Positions 16,027-25,203 of a stretch of DNA of 64,000 bases are shown in pieces. The stretch lies in the NCBI GenBank assembly GCA_039819165.1, contig JBCBSM010000001.1, forward strand, positions 310,001 through 374,000, in the 5' to 3' direction. The first letter of the stretch is position 1, and every line of letters starts with the position of its first letter. The stretch comes from Planctomycetota bacterium. GTDB lineage: Bacteria; Planctomycetota; Phycisphaerae; Phycisphaerales; UBA1924. Under the pieces are notes generated by a model. That model was given only the letters and a program-made list of their open reading frames with translations. It had not been told where the DNA came from and searched no databases. A program made the translations under genes and the position numbers.

Positions 16027-17829
16027 TTACGGGCATCCCAGTGCGAACTCGTTCTGGAACGCCAGGAAGTCGAAGAGGGTGAGCATGCCGTCGCCGTCGA
16101 AGTCGGCGCAGAGGTCGCCGGAGGCGAAGAGGTTCTGGTACCCAAGGAAGTCGAAGATGGTGAGCACGCCGTCGCCGTCGATGTCGGCGCGGCAGTCGCC
16201 GAAGCCGCAGGGATCGCCGCCATCGCACACCTTGCGGATCATGTTGCCCCACAGGCGGACCGCCTCGGGACGCACGGGCCACTCGTCGATGAGGAACGAG
16301 CCGATCGTGCGGCGGGCGTTGGAGATCCACATGACCGGGCGGCCGGCGCCGCCGAGCTGGGCGAGGCCCTCGGAGCCCACCGCGAGGGTTGCGCGGCAGC
16401 CGTCGCTGCCCCACGGCCCGACGAACCCGCCCGCGGGCAGCGGGATGCCGGCGAACACCTGGTCGGCGCAGGGCGTCCGGGTCGAGGTGACATCGGGCGT
16501 GGCCTGGTGCGAGAAGCTCTCGCCGCTCGAGGCGCCCAGTGGCGCGAGCAGGCTCTGCCATCCACCGAAGCCGTCATCGCCCCAGGTCGATACGACGGCG
16601 GCGCCGCCCTCGTCGACGTAGTTGATGAAGGGGCCAAAGTCGGTCAGCAGTGTGCTGGGCATGTCGAGCAGGACGACATCCCACACACCGCTCAGCAGGG
16701 CCGCATTGAAGCCCGACTCGCCGACGACGGTCGCCGCGCCCAGGAAGTCGGCCGCCTCGGCCGCGTACCCGTTCACGGTGTTCTCGTCGTAGACCAGGAT
16801 GCGCTTGTCGCCATCCCCCTCGCACAAGCGGTAGCCGGCGCCACCGCTGCCGAAGGGCGATGCGGTCACGCGGACCTCGACGCGGTAGGAGCCCGGGGCA
16901 AGCAGCACAGATCCACTGGACCAGCGCAGGTCGCCGAAGGCCTCGTCGAAGTCGCCCGTGGAGTCGCCGACGACAGTGGGATCGCTGCACGAGAACTGCG
17001 CCACGGTTGAGCCGCCCTGCGAGATCCGGACGTCGAAGCGATCGCCCGAGAGGAAGCTGTCGGTGATCTTGAAGATCTGGCAGCCCTCGGACACGTCGAG
17101 CGGGAACGTGACGACGTCGCCGACATCACCGAATGAGAAGTTGGTCCAGTCCAGGCAGGGCGAACTGCACAGCCAGCGGAGCTGCGAGGTCACCAGCTCG
17201 ACGACCTGGGGCTCGACGAGGCTGTCGTAGTCGAAGCCGTTGGCCAGCGTGCGGTCGCCGTTGGCGACAACCGTGGCGCCCGGACCGACCGGGCTGTCGT
17301 GCGTGGATACGACGGTGGCGCCGCCTCCGGGCGTGAGCTCGTCGCCGTTGTCGGCCCAGAAGCCGTCGCTATCAACCATCACGGGGCTGGCGGCCCCCGC
17401 CCACGATGGGTGGCCGGCGTTGTCGTGCACCTCGCGGGGGGCGAAGAAGTCGACGGTTGCCGAGATGCCCATCGCGGCCTGGATAGCCGGGTCGGCGTCG
17501 GTGTTCCAGAAGGTCTGGTGGACCTTGGCGCCGTCGTCGATGCGATCCTGGAGGGCGGCGGCGTAGCCCGCACCGAAGAAGCAGCAGTTGTTGTCGATGA
17601 TGAGTGCCGTGGTCGTCGGGTCGGCCGCGGCCGCATCGAGGGCGACGAAGTCGTCCAGGATGAATGTGTCAACGACGACGCCGGCGGCGGCGGCGGCGTC
17701 CTGGAGCACGGTGCGGCCCGAGGTCGCCGACGAGGAATCGAACAGCACGGTGCCCTGACCGAATGCCGTGCCCGCAGCGGCGAGCATCGCCAGAACGGAG
17801 AGTCGTTTCTCGATCTTCTCTAGTTGCAT
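16027..17829 (-). CDS. Secreted GC-type dockerin protein with duplicated ThuA/GATase-like regions
   Basis: A 600-residue exported protein: signal peptide about residues 8-25, then a domain with VLFDSSSATSG and ALIIDNNCCFFG, and a later region (about 330-520) with RILVYDENTVNGY and VVLLDMPSTLLTDFGPFINYVDEGG. The two halves share the layout of strand, 'event' turn and G-G-A-x-V-V-S-T strand, as in flavodoxin-like GATase/ThuA folds; that reading is tentative. A beta-sandwich-like segment (about 215-325) lies between. The C-terminus holds two EF-like loops (DIDGDGVLT and DFDGDGMLT), each followed by (I/L)FDFL, ending LGCP. It faces the pseudogene convergently. Function beyond export and dockerin-type attachment is unknown. 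Confidence 0.82.
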   Translation of the reverse strand: MQLEKIEKRLSVLAMLAAAGTAFGQGTVLFDSSSATSGRTVLQDAAAAAGVVVDTFILDDFVALDAAAADPTTTALIIDNNCCFFGAGYAAALQDRIDDGAKVHQTFWNTDADPAIQAAMGISATVDFFAPREVHDNAGHPSWAGAASPVMVDSDGFWADNGDELTPGGGATVVSTHDSPVGPGATVVANGDRTLANGFDYDSLVEPQVVELVTSQLRWLCSSPCLDWTNFSFGDVGDVVTFPLDVSEGCQIFKITDSFLSGDRFDVRISQGGSTVAQFSCSDPTVVGDSTGDFDEAFGDLRWSSGSVLLAPGSYRVEVRVTASPFGSGGAGYRLCEGDGDKRILVYDENTVNGYAAEAADFLGAATVVGESGFNAALLSGVWDVVLLDMPSTLLTDFGPFINYVDEGGAAVVSTWGDDGFGGWQSLLAPLGASSGESFSHQATPDVTSTRTPCADQVFAGIPLPAGGFVGPWGSDGCRATLAVGSEGLAQLGGAGRPVMWISNARRTIGSFLIDEWPVRPEAVRLWGNMIRKVCDGGDPCGFGDCRADIDGDGVLTIFDFLGYQNLFASGDLCADFDGDGMLTLFDFLAFQNEFALGCP

Positions 17830-18243
17830 CTCAATATTCTCCAGTGATGTGGATGCGACACGGCGCAGCGACCTGCGTCGCGCGTCGGTGCGAAGGATCC
17901 CCGCTTCGGCGGGGCGAAACCGTCGATGTACGACAGGCAGAAGCCACGCCGGAACTGGCGTACAGCCGAGGTGTGCAAGGCGCGAGTTGGCTTCGTGTTG
18001 GGTGCATGGCCTCCCCGAGACGGAGGGAACTCATGCACTCCTCGCAGGGAATAGCCTACCCGCAAAGGTCGGGCGTGCGCGTCAAAAACGCCGCGAGCCT
18101 CGAGAAAAGCCGCGTGGTATCGGAGCTAGCAATCCAATCGCAAAACACCGCGACGAGCGCGGCGTTCGAGGTGGATCCGTATGTCTGCATGTTGCAACGA
18201 CTAAAGCATGCGCTGCAAATCGGGAGTCATCACGCAGTCGCGA
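17830..18243. other. Intergenic region between two dockerin genes
   Basis: About 410 bases with no credible gene. It carries the promoter of the downstream minus-strand dockerin gene; GGAGAA precedes that gene's ATG. The middle part (18070-18180) is AT-richer. I see no clear terminator for the 18244 gene. Confidence 0.4.
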
Positions 18244-19059
18244 TTAGCAGCCGATCTGGAAGGCGTTCTGGAATGCGAGAAAATCGAAGATCGTGAACTC
18301 GCCATCGCCGTCGAAGTCGGCCATGGGGTCTCGGGCGTCGAAGTCGTTGAGGAACTCGAGGAAGTCGAAGATCGTCAGGAGGCCGTCGCCGCCATAATCG
18401 GCCGGGCAACGGGTCGAGGTCCGCGTGAGCACGAAGCGGCCGAGTGCCGGCGTGCCGGTGAACGGGAATTCGCTGGCAATCAAGCGGATCGGCTCGGGCG
18501 GCACCGTGTCCATGTTGGGGCTGGTGTAGCTGGGGCCCGAATCGGTGCCGGAGTCGTAGGGCCGCAGGTCGAACTCGAGCGTCTCGACCCAGGTCCCGAG
18601 CTGACGCAGCGAGAGGCTCCGGGTGCCCACGAACCAGTCGGGGCTCGGGGCGATCATCGAGACGACGGTGACCAGCGGAAAGTCCTGCCGGACCTCGAAC
18701 TCGACCGTCACCGAGCCGGGCGAGAGCGGGATGCCGCCACCGGAGATCACCGACAGCGCGTCGCCCGCGTCGATCAGGTCGTTGACCTCGCCGATCAGCA
18801 GCGTCTTGCTGCCGGTCTCGGCCATCGACTCCATGCCGTCGCTCGCCAGCGCGCCGGCTTCCCACAGCACGCCGTCCTCGTTATGGACCGCGCCGACGAG
18901 ACCCGAGAAGTGCGGCCGGGGCGGGAAGGCCGTCGGGTGCGTGGCGGCCGACCAGTCGGCCTGGAACTCGAGGCGGTAGGTCGCCGAGCCGAGCCACGGC
19001 TGGGCCGAGGCGGCGGCGGCGAGTCCGAGGATGGCGGCGGTTGCGGTCGCGGCGTGCAT
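18244..19059 (-). CDS. Spondin-domain protein with GC-type dockerin
   Basis: A 271-residue exported protein: signal peptide (about 1-18), then a spondin N-like domain (residues 24-210) with the Y-R-L-x-F-x-A-x-W-S-x-A-T-H-P start, PHFSGLVGAVHN, and PDWFVGTRSLSL. The tail has two EF-like loops. The first reads DYGGDGLLT, with Gly where the third loop position is normally Asp, so calcium binding there may be weakened; the second, DFDGDGEFT, is intact. It ends QIGC. GGAGA lies upstream of the ATG at 19059. It is a clear paralogue of the next gene upstream (19334-20143), likely from tandem duplication. Spondin domains in bacteria are of unknown role, perhaps adhesion. Confidence 0.85.
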   Translation of the reverse strand: MHAATATAAILGLAAAASAQPWLGSATYRLEFQADWSAATHPTAFPPRPHFSGLVGAVHNEDGVLWEAGALASDGMESMAETGSKTLLIGEVNDLIDAGDALSVISGGGIPLSPGSVTVEFEVRQDFPLVTVVSMIAPSPDWFVGTRSLSLRQLGTWVETLEFDLRPYDSGTDSGPSYTSPNMDTVPPEPIRLIASEFPFTGTPALGRFVLTRTSTRCPADYGGDGLLTIFDFLEFLNDFDARDPMADFDGDGEFTIFDFLAFQNAFQIGC

Positions 19060-19333
19060 GGATGGAGTCTCCGGTGGTGCTGCGTGCGGTCGATCACGAG
19101 TCCGGCCCGCATCTCTGCCTCGGAGGACGGGGTTCGCCGCGAACGCGATTGGTTCGCGCGATTGGCCGGGCCTTGCACCAAGCCTACCGCACGAGCCGGA
19201 GAAATCCATGGCCAGAATTGCGTAAACTCATACCTCTGAAAGGTTTAGAGTTTGTTCAAAGATCCATCCAAAGACTGAACTTGGCTGATGCCTCGCGGGC
19301 TAGCTTCGCCCGCGGCTTCGTGTCTCGCCGCGT

Positions 19334-20143
19334 TCAGCAGCCGGCGTCGAAGGCGTTCTGGAACGCCAGGAAATCGAACAGCGTGAGCGCCCCGTCGCCG
19401 TCGAAGTCGGCGGCGATATCGCCCGCATCGAAGGCGTTCTGGAACATCAGGAAGTCGAAGATGGTCAGCGTGCCGTCGCTATCCATGTCGGCGGCACACT
19501 CCACGGAGAGCAGCTCGAGCGTGTAGGTGCCGATCCTCGGCGCATCGGTGAACGGGAACTCGCCCACGAGACGGCGGATGGGCTCGGGCGGGACCGTGTC
19601 GACATCCCTCGAGCGGTAGCTCGCACCCGAGTCGGTGCCCGAGTCGTACGGCCACAGATCGAAGATGATCTCGTCGATCCACCCGGCGCCGTCACGGAGC
19701 GACAGGCTCTGGGTCCCCACGAACCAGTCGGGACTCGGGGCGATCATGGTCACCACGCTGAGCAGCGGGAAGTCGCTGGAGGTCTCGAAGGTGACCGACA
19801 CGCTCCCGGGCGAGAGGGGAATGCCGCCCCCGGAGATCAGCGTCTGGGCCGTGCCATCGGCGATGTAGCCGTTGACCTCGGTCACCAGCCGAACCTTGCT
19901 GCCGGTCTCGGCCATGAGTTCGATGCCGGGGGTGGCGAGCTGGCCGGCCTCCCAGAGCTGCACGCCATCGTTGTGGGTGCCCCCGATCAGCCCGGAGAAG
20001 TGGGGGTCGGGGGGGAAGGCGCTGGGGTGGGTCGCACTTGACCACTCGGCGTCGAAGGTCAGGCGGTAGGTGGCGGTGCTGCCCTGGGCCGACGCGGTGG
20101 CGGCGGCGGCGAGGAGCGACAAGCAGGCGGCGGTGCGGAGCAT
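19334..20143 (-). CDS. Spondin-domain protein with GC-type dockerin (paralogue)
   Basis: A 269-residue exported protein, sister of the 18244-19059 product: signal peptide (1-19), spondin N-like domain starting TYRLTFDAEWSSATHPSAFP, conserved ISGGGIPLSPGSV and APSPDWFVGTQSLSLR, then two full EF-like loops (DMDSDGTLT and DFDGDGALT) and the end DAGC. GAAGGAAGA precedes the ATG at 20143. The gap to its paralogue (274 bases) contains an AT-rich imperfect hairpin at 19224-19253 (AAACTC/GAGTTT outer stem) that may be a terminator. A GAATCCTGCA element 190 bases upstream recurs before two other dockerin genes. Confidence 0.86.
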   Translation of the reverse strand: MLRTAACLSLLAAAATASAQGSTATYRLTFDAEWSSATHPSAFPPDPHFSGLIGGTHNDGVQLWEAGQLATPGIELMAETGSKVRLVTEVNGYIADGTAQTLISGGGIPLSPGSVSVTFETSSDFPLLSVVTMIAPSPDWFVGTQSLSLRDGAGWIDEIIFDLWPYDSGTDSGASYRSRDVDTVPPEPIRRLVGEFPFTDAPRIGTYTLELLSVECAADMDSDGTLTIFDFLMFQNAFDAGDIAADFDGDGALTLFDFLAFQNAFDAGC

Positions 20144-20406
20144 CTGTCTTCCTTCTGGCTGGACCATGCCTGGCTGAGCCAGGCCTAGCTGAATCATGCG
20201 TGGCTGAATCCTGGGTGGCTTGGCCGATTCGGTCGGTGCCACGCCCTCCATCGTGGTTACGGACTTGGTCGGGTCTCCCCTCGGGGTAGCCCTCCATTGT
20301 GTCGGGGGCGTCCAGCATTCCTTGCATCCGAGAATCCTGCAAACCTCCAGCAAGGGACCGCGGCGCCCCATGCTGAAGACGCCCGGCCGGGCGGCTAGCG
20401 TTTCGC

Positions 20407-21861
20407 GTGACGCTCATACAAGACCAGATCCAGACCCGGAACCTCATCGATGGCCAGTGGACGGATGCCGACGGCGGTGCGACGTTCGCGGTCACCAATC
20501 CCGCCACCGATTCCCACATCGCCGACGTACCCGATGGTGGCGAGGATGATGCCCGCCGAGCGATCGATGCGGCCCACGGCGCGTTCGAACCCTGGGCGGG
20601 CCTGGCCGCGTCCGATCGGTGCGAGAAGATCGCTCGGCTGGCCGAGTTGATGCACCGGGATGCCGACCGCCTCGCGACGCTGATGACCACCGAGCAGGGC
20701 AAGCCGCTGGGCGAGTCCCGCGGCGAGATCGCCTACGCCGCCAGCTTCCTCGAGTGGGCCGCGGGCGAGGGCCGCCGGCTCTACGGCGACATCGTGCCCG
20801 CGTCCGCTGCCGACAAGCGGATCCTCGTGCTCAGGCAGCCCGTGGGCGTGGCGGCGATCATCACGCCCTGGAACTTCCCCGCCGCGATGATCACCCGCAA
20901 GCTGGGCCCCGCGCTCGCCTGCGGCTGCACCACGGTCATCAAGCCCGCCGAGGACACCCCGCTGAGCGCCCTGGCCATCGGCGAGCTGGCGCTCGAGGCC
21001 GGCATCCCGCCCGGCGTGGTCAACATCCTGACGGGCGACCCCAGGAAGATCGGCAAGGCGATCTTCTCCGACAGCCGCGTTCGCAAGCTGAGCTTCACGG
21101 GCTCCACCGAGGTCGGCCGCACGCTGATGGAGCAGTCGGCCGAGAACCTGCTGCGGCTGTCGATGGAGCTGGGTGGGCACGCGCCCTTCCTGGTGTTCGA
21201 TGACGCCGACGTGGACAAGGCCGTCAGTGCCGCGGTGGCCTGCAAGTTCCGCAACGCGGGGCAGACCTGCATCTGCGCTAACCGCTTCTACGTGCAGAAC
21301 GGCGTCTACGACGCCTTTATGAAGGGCTTCGCCGAGGCCATCGAGTCCCTCGAGGTCGGCGAGGGTCTGCAGGACGGCGTCAACATCGGCCCGCTCATCA
21401 ACGACGGCGCCGTCGAGAAGGTGGAGACGCACGTGGCCGACGCCAACGACAAGGGTGCCACCGTCCGCGTGGGGGGGCACAAGGTCCGCGTCGACGGCCT
21501 CGCCGATCGCTTCTATGCGCCCACCCTGCTGGACGGCATGACCAGCGAGATGCTGTGCGCCACCGAGGAGACCTTCGGCCCCGTTGCGCCGGTAGCCCGC
21601 TTCGCCAAGGAGGACGAGGCCATCGCCGCCGCCAACGACTCGCCCTTCGGCCTGGCGGCCTACTTCTTCACGGGCAACGCCTCGCGGCTTATCCGCGTGG
21701 CCGAGGCGCTCGAGTACGGCATCGTGGGGGCCAACGATGCCGCACCCTCGACCGCGCAGGCGCCCTTCGGCGGCGTCAAGCACTCGGGCTTCGGCCGCGA
21801 GGGCGGCAGGTACGTGATGGACGAATACACGAACACGAAGTACGTGAGCTGGGGACTCTGA
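20407..21861 (+). CDS. gabD: NAD(P)-dependent succinate-semialdehyde dehydrogenase
   Basis: A 484-residue aldehyde dehydrogenase that oxidises succinate semialdehyde to succinate. VITPWNFPAAMITRK (as IITPWNFPAAMITRK) marks the cofactor site, FTGSTEVGR the Rossmann loop, Glu254 (SMELGGHAPF) the general base and Cys288 (AGQTCICANR) the nucleophile; the CIC pattern and the C-terminal GGVKHSGFGREGG are typical of the GabD group. The GTG start is just inside the divergent gap from the spondin gene. A class III aminotransferase gene lies 0.8 kb downstream, so the pair could run the GABA shunt: GABA to succinate semialdehyde to succinate. Confidence 0.93.
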   Translation: MTLIQDQIQTRNLIDGQWTDADGGATFAVTNPATDSHIADVPDGGEDDARRAIDAAHGAFEPWAGLAASDRCEKIARLAELMHRDADRLATLMTTEQGKPLGESRGEIAYAASFLEWAAGEGRRLYGDIVPASAADKRILVLRQPVGVAAIITPWNFPAAMITRKLGPALACGCTTVIKPAEDTPLSALAIGELALEAGIPPGVVNILTGDPRKIGKAIFSDSRVRKLSFTGSTEVGRTLMEQSAENLLRLSMELGGHAPFLVFDDADVDKAVSAAVACKFRNAGQTCICANRFYVQNGVYDAFMKGFAEAIESLEVGEGLQDGVNIGPLINDGAVEKVETHVADANDKGATVRVGGHKVRVDGLADRFYAPTLLDGMTSEMLCATEETFGPVAPVARFAKEDEAIAAANDSPFGLAAYFFTGNASRLIRVAEALEYGIVGANDAAPSTAQAPFGGVKHSGFGREGGRYVMDEYTNTKYVSWGL

Positions 21862-21863
21862 CC

Positions 21864-22382
21864 ATGCCGACGACATTCCGCGTGATTGCCGCTGCCGCCG
21901 TGGCCGCATCGGCCGCCGTCCTGCTGGCGGGCTGCAGTTCGGGGCCCTCGGTGCGGGCCGAGACGCTCGACGCCGATGCGCTGCGATCCGCCCGCACGCT
22001 GGGAGCGGCGGAAGCCGGCGTGGCCGCGCCGCCCGGCGTGCCCGCCGAGGTCAGCGAGTGGGTCGTCGCCGCCGTCACCCGAGAGCTGGGCGACCGCGGC
22101 TACCGCACCGGGCCCGAGCCCGACCTGCTGGGCCGTGCCTTCGTCGCCGTCGACGACCAGGTGGTCGAGTTCGTCAACTGGGACCGCTTCAACTGGGGCG
22201 AGGGCAGCTACGTCTACGCCTACCAGGAGGGCGAGCTGGTCATCGAGTTCGTCGACGCCCGCACGGGCGACCTGGTGTGGCGGGGCATGGCCGAGGGCGT
22301 GGTGAACGCCGACGCGGTCAAGGCCGACATCGACGACGCAGTGGCGGCGATGTTCGAGCGGTGGCCGACGCTGAAGGGCTAG
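21864..22382 (+). CDS. Predicted lipoprotein, DUF4136-like
   Basis: A 172-residue lipoprotein: hydrophobic signal with lipobox LLAGC at about residue 27, then a single compact domain. The V-x-x-A-V-T-R-E-L-G-D-R-G-Y pattern followed by strands VVEFVNWDRFNWGEGSYVYAY (split around a W-x-x-F-x-W core) and an E-F-V-D-A-R-T-G-D-L-V-W-R-G-x-A turn fits the DUF4136 family. It begins two bases after gabD and is probably co-transcribed with it, although no functional link is apparent. Confidence 0.82.
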   Translation: MPTTFRVIAAAAVAASAAVLLAGCSSGPSVRAETLDADALRSARTLGAAEAGVAAPPGVPAEVSEWVVAAVTRELGDRGYRTGPEPDLLGRAFVAVDDQVVEFVNWDRFNWGEGSYVYAYQEGELVIEFVDARTGDLVWRGMAEGVVNADAVKADIDDAVAAMFERWPTLKG

Positions 22383-22543
22383 CGGGACCGCGCGACGGCT
22401 TACCCCCCGATCGCGCAATGGCCAAACGCGACCAAGGCGCCCGGTCCGCCGGGCGGCTCGGTCGCGTTCGATCATCGGGCGGCGGTCGGCCTCTGCCGCG
22501 TGCCGAACCCCGGGTGCCGCCTCCCTGACTTTCTCCCCCTCCG

Positions 22544-22585
22544 CCCCATTGCCCACTCCCCATTGCCCACTCCCCATTGCCCGCT
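22544..22585. repeat. Three 14-bp tandem repeats, G-rich on the minus strand
   Basis: CCCCATTGCCCACT occurs three times in a row (the last copy with one change) in the 322-base gap between the lipoprotein gene and the aminotransferase gene, ending 119 bases before that start. Read on the minus strand it gives five runs of three to four G separated by three or four bases, which could fold as a G-quadruplex. The rest of the gap (22383-22704) holds no gene. Confidence 0.8.
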
Positions 22586-22704
22586 CCGCACTCCCATTGT
22601 CCGGGCGTGGGTCCGCGTGCTCACGCACGCGGCTCGGTTGAGGCCGGCCCGTCGGGTGCCGAGGCCCGCCCTTCTACAATCTTCCACGCATCACGGAGGA
22701 AGCC

Positions 22705-24054
22705 ATGCCCACCAACTCGGAGTCGCTCGTCGCCCGCCGCCAGGCCGTGGTGTGTCCCGGCGTGGGCATGCTCAGCCCGATGACCGCCGCCTCGGCCGCC
22801 GGGGCGATCATCACCGACGCCGACGGCCGCGAGTTCATCGACCTGGCCAGCGGCATCGGCGTGATGAACGTCGGCCATAGCGACCCGGCCGTCGTCGAGG
22901 CCATCCGGGCCCAGGCCGGCGCGCTGCAGCACGCCTGCATCCACGTGGCGACCTACGAGCCCTACGTCGCCCTCTGCGAGAAGCTCGTCGAGCTGTTCCC
23001 GCACCACGAGCAGCCGGGCGACTCGACCAAGGCCATGCTCGTCAACACCGGGGCCGAGGCGGTCGAGAACTCGATCAAGATCGCGCGGCAGGCGACCGGC
23101 CGGCAGGCGGTCATCTGCTACACCGGCGCCTTCCACGGGCGGACGCTGCTGGCCGCCACGCTGACGAGCAAGGTCGGCCTCAAGCAGCACTGCGGGCCGT
23201 ACGCGCCGGAGGTCTACCGGCTGCCCTTCCCCGCGCCGCTGCCGGGCGAGGATCTCTTGGAGGATGCCGTCGCCGAGCGGGAGCTGCGGCGGCTGCGGCG
23301 GTCCTTCCAGGACACGATCCACGCCGACCAAGTGGCGGCGATCATCATCGAGGTGGTGCAGGGCGAGGGCGGCTTCCGCGTCGCGCCGGCGGCCTACCTG
23401 CACGAGCTGCGGCAGATCTGCGACGAGCACGGCATCGTGCTGATCCTCGACGAGGTGCAGGCGGGCTTCTGCCGCACCGGGAGGTGGGCGGGCTACGACC
23501 ACTTCGGCGTCAAGCCCGACCTCTCGCCCTGGGCCAAGGCCATGGGCGGAGGCATGCCCATCTCGTGCGTCATCGGCAAGGCCAGCGTGATGGACCGCGT
23601 CGCTCCGGGCACGCTGGGGGGCACCTACGGCGGCAACCCGGTCGCCTGCGCCGCGGCGCTCGCGACGATCCGCCGGATGGAGGAGCTGGATCTCAACGCC
23701 CGCTCGACGGCCATCGGCCACCAGATCCGCGACGCCTTCGAGGGCCTCCGCGACCGATTCGACGAGGTGACCGACGTGCGGGGCCTGGGCTCGATGATGG
23801 CCGTCGAGTTCCATGAGGGCGGCGATCCGCACCGGCCGGCCGGGCGGCTGGTCAAGTCGATCATCGACCGTTGCCGGGCCGAGGGGGTGCTGGTCATCGC
23901 CGCCGGCGTGGACGGCAACTGCATCCGCGTGCTCGCGCCGCTGGTGATCACCGACGAGCAGCTCGGCCGGGCGCTGGGCGTGCTGGTCGGAGCGGCGGAG
24001 TCGTGCATCGCCGCATCCCGCGAGTCGGGCCGGCCGGCGGCCGCAAGCGCTTAA
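22705..24054 (+). CDS. gabT: Class III aminotransferase, 4-aminobutyrate transaminase type
   Basis: A 449-residue PLP-dependent omega-aminotransferase. It shows NTGAEAVENSIKIAR, FHGRTLL, ILDEVQAGFCRTGR (PLP-ring Asp) and the Schiff-base Lys278 in PWAKAMGGGMPIS. The family matches GABA or related omega-amino donors; substrate is not fixed by sequence, and putrescine-type diamines or diaminobutyrate are possible. GGAGGA precedes the ATG. It opens a five-gene run with gabD upstream. Given the amino-acid decarboxylase three genes on, it may deaminate an amine made within the cluster. Confidence 0.88.
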   Translation: MPTNSESLVARRQAVVCPGVGMLSPMTAASAAGAIITDADGREFIDLASGIGVMNVGHSDPAVVEAIRAQAGALQHACIHVATYEPYVALCEKLVELFPHHEQPGDSTKAMLVNTGAEAVENSIKIARQATGRQAVICYTGAFHGRTLLAATLTSKVGLKQHCGPYAPEVYRLPFPAPLPGEDLLEDAVAERELRRLRRSFQDTIHADQVAAIIIEVVQGEGGFRVAPAAYLHELRQICDEHGIVLILDEVQAGFCRTGRWAGYDHFGVKPDLSPWAKAMGGGMPISCVIGKASVMDRVAPGTLGGTYGGNPVACAAALATIRRMEELDLNARSTAIGHQIRDAFEGLRDRFDEVTDVRGLGSMMAVEFHEGGDPHRPAGRLVKSIIDRCRAEGVLVIAAGVDGNCIRVLAPLVITDEQLGRALGVLVGAAESCIAASRESGRPAAASA

Positions 24055-24126
24055 GATGCCCGGGCTCGCCGGCCGATGCCGGTAGCCGTGCTTCTTGGGC
24101 CTCGGAATCTCCCTCGGAAGGAACGC

Positions 24127-25203
24127 ATGCGTCCGTTCGCCATCGCCGGGTTGCAGCTGGAAGTCTCGGGCCGTCGCTCGAACCTCGCGCACATCACCGA
24201 TCGCATCGAGATGGTCATGCACCTGTACCCGTGGGTGCAGATGGTGCTGGTCAGCGAGCTGGCGACCTTCGGCGGCTGGACCGGCCACGCCATGCCGCTA
24301 CCCAGCGAGGTCGAGGATGCGTACCGCCGGCTCGCCGCTCGGCACGAGGTCTGGCTCGTGCCCGGCTCGCTCTACGAGCAGACCGACGCGGGCATCTACA
24401 ACACGGCGCCGGTGATCAACCCCGCCGGCGAGGTCGTGGCACGGTACCGCAAGATGTTCCCCTTCCTGCCCTACGAGGCGGGCGTGCAATCGGGCACCGA
24501 GTTCTGCGTGTTCGACGTGCCCGAGATCGGCCGCTTCGGCCTGAGCATCTGCTACGACATGTGGTTCCCCGAGACCAGCCGCACGCTGGCGGCGATGGGG
24601 GCCGAGGTCATCCTGCACCCCACGCTGACGCCGACGATCGACCGCGACGTGGAGCTGTCGATCGTGCGGGCGACGGCGGCCATGAACCAGTGCTTCGTCG
24701 TGGACATCAACGGCGTGGGCGACGGCGGCAACGGCCGATCGATCCTGTGCGCGCCCTCGGGCGACGTGCTCTACCAGGCCGGCAGCCACGAGGAACTGCT
24801 GCCCATCGAGATCGACCTGGATCGCGTGCGTCGCAGCCGCGAGGTGGGGCTCAAGGGGCTGGGCCAGCCGCTCAAGAGCTTCCGCGATCGGCATGTGGAG
24901 TTCGGCGTCTATCAGAAGGACTGGCGGGACGGCGGCTACCTCGACACGCTCGGCTCGCTGGAGATGATGGCCCGCGGCAGCCGCGCGGGCATCGCCTTCG
25001 GCCAGAACCATCCGCACGCCGACGCCAGCGTACCTCCGCCCGCGGAGGATCCCGGCGTCCAGGCCATGGGCGACACCACCCGCCCGCCCGGCACGGGCAA
25101 GGAGGCCACCGCGCTCGAGCCGCCGGTCCACGCCGACGCGGCTCCGTCCCACGGCGTCGGCCCCGCCGCGACCCCGACACCCGGCGGCGCGGTGACGCCG
25201 TGA
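24127..25203 (+). CDS. Carbon-nitrogen hydrolase (nitrilase superfamily)
   Basis: A 358-residue nitrilase-fold amidase. The catalytic triad is clear: Glu44 (LVSELATFGG), Lys109 (YRKMFPF) and Cys142 (SICYDMWFPE). The hydrolase domain ends near residue 280; the last 70 residues are Pro, Ala and Gly-rich and look disordered. GGAAGGAACGC places the start at 24127. Relatives cleave N-carbamoylputrescine, omega-amides and other linear amides. Its stop overlaps the start of the decarboxylase (GTGA), implying linked expression. In this setting I infer it releases an amine or acid from an amide intermediate; the substrate is unknown. Confidence 0.88.
   Translation: MRPFAIAGLQLEVSGRRSNLAHITDRIEMVMHLYPWVQMVLVSELATFGGWTGHAMPLPSEVEDAYRRLAARHEVWLVPGSLYEQTDAGIYNTAPVINPAGEVVARYRKMFPFLPYEAGVQSGTEFCVFDVPEIGRFGLSICYDMWFPETSRTLAAMGAEVILHPTLTPTIDRDVELSIVRATAAMNQCFVVDINGVGDGGNGRSILCAPSGDVLYQAGSHEELLPIEIDLDRVRRSREVGLKGLGQPLKSFRDRHVEFGVYQKDWRDGGYLDTLGSLEMMARGSRAGIAFGQNHPHADASVPPPAEDPGVQAMGDTTRPPGTGKEATALEPPVHADAAPSHGVGPAATPTPGGAVTP

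Noticed and set aside
22544-22585. Possible CRISPR array
   Set aside because: The units are only 14 bp, directly abutting and three in number, with no spacers and no cas genes in the window.
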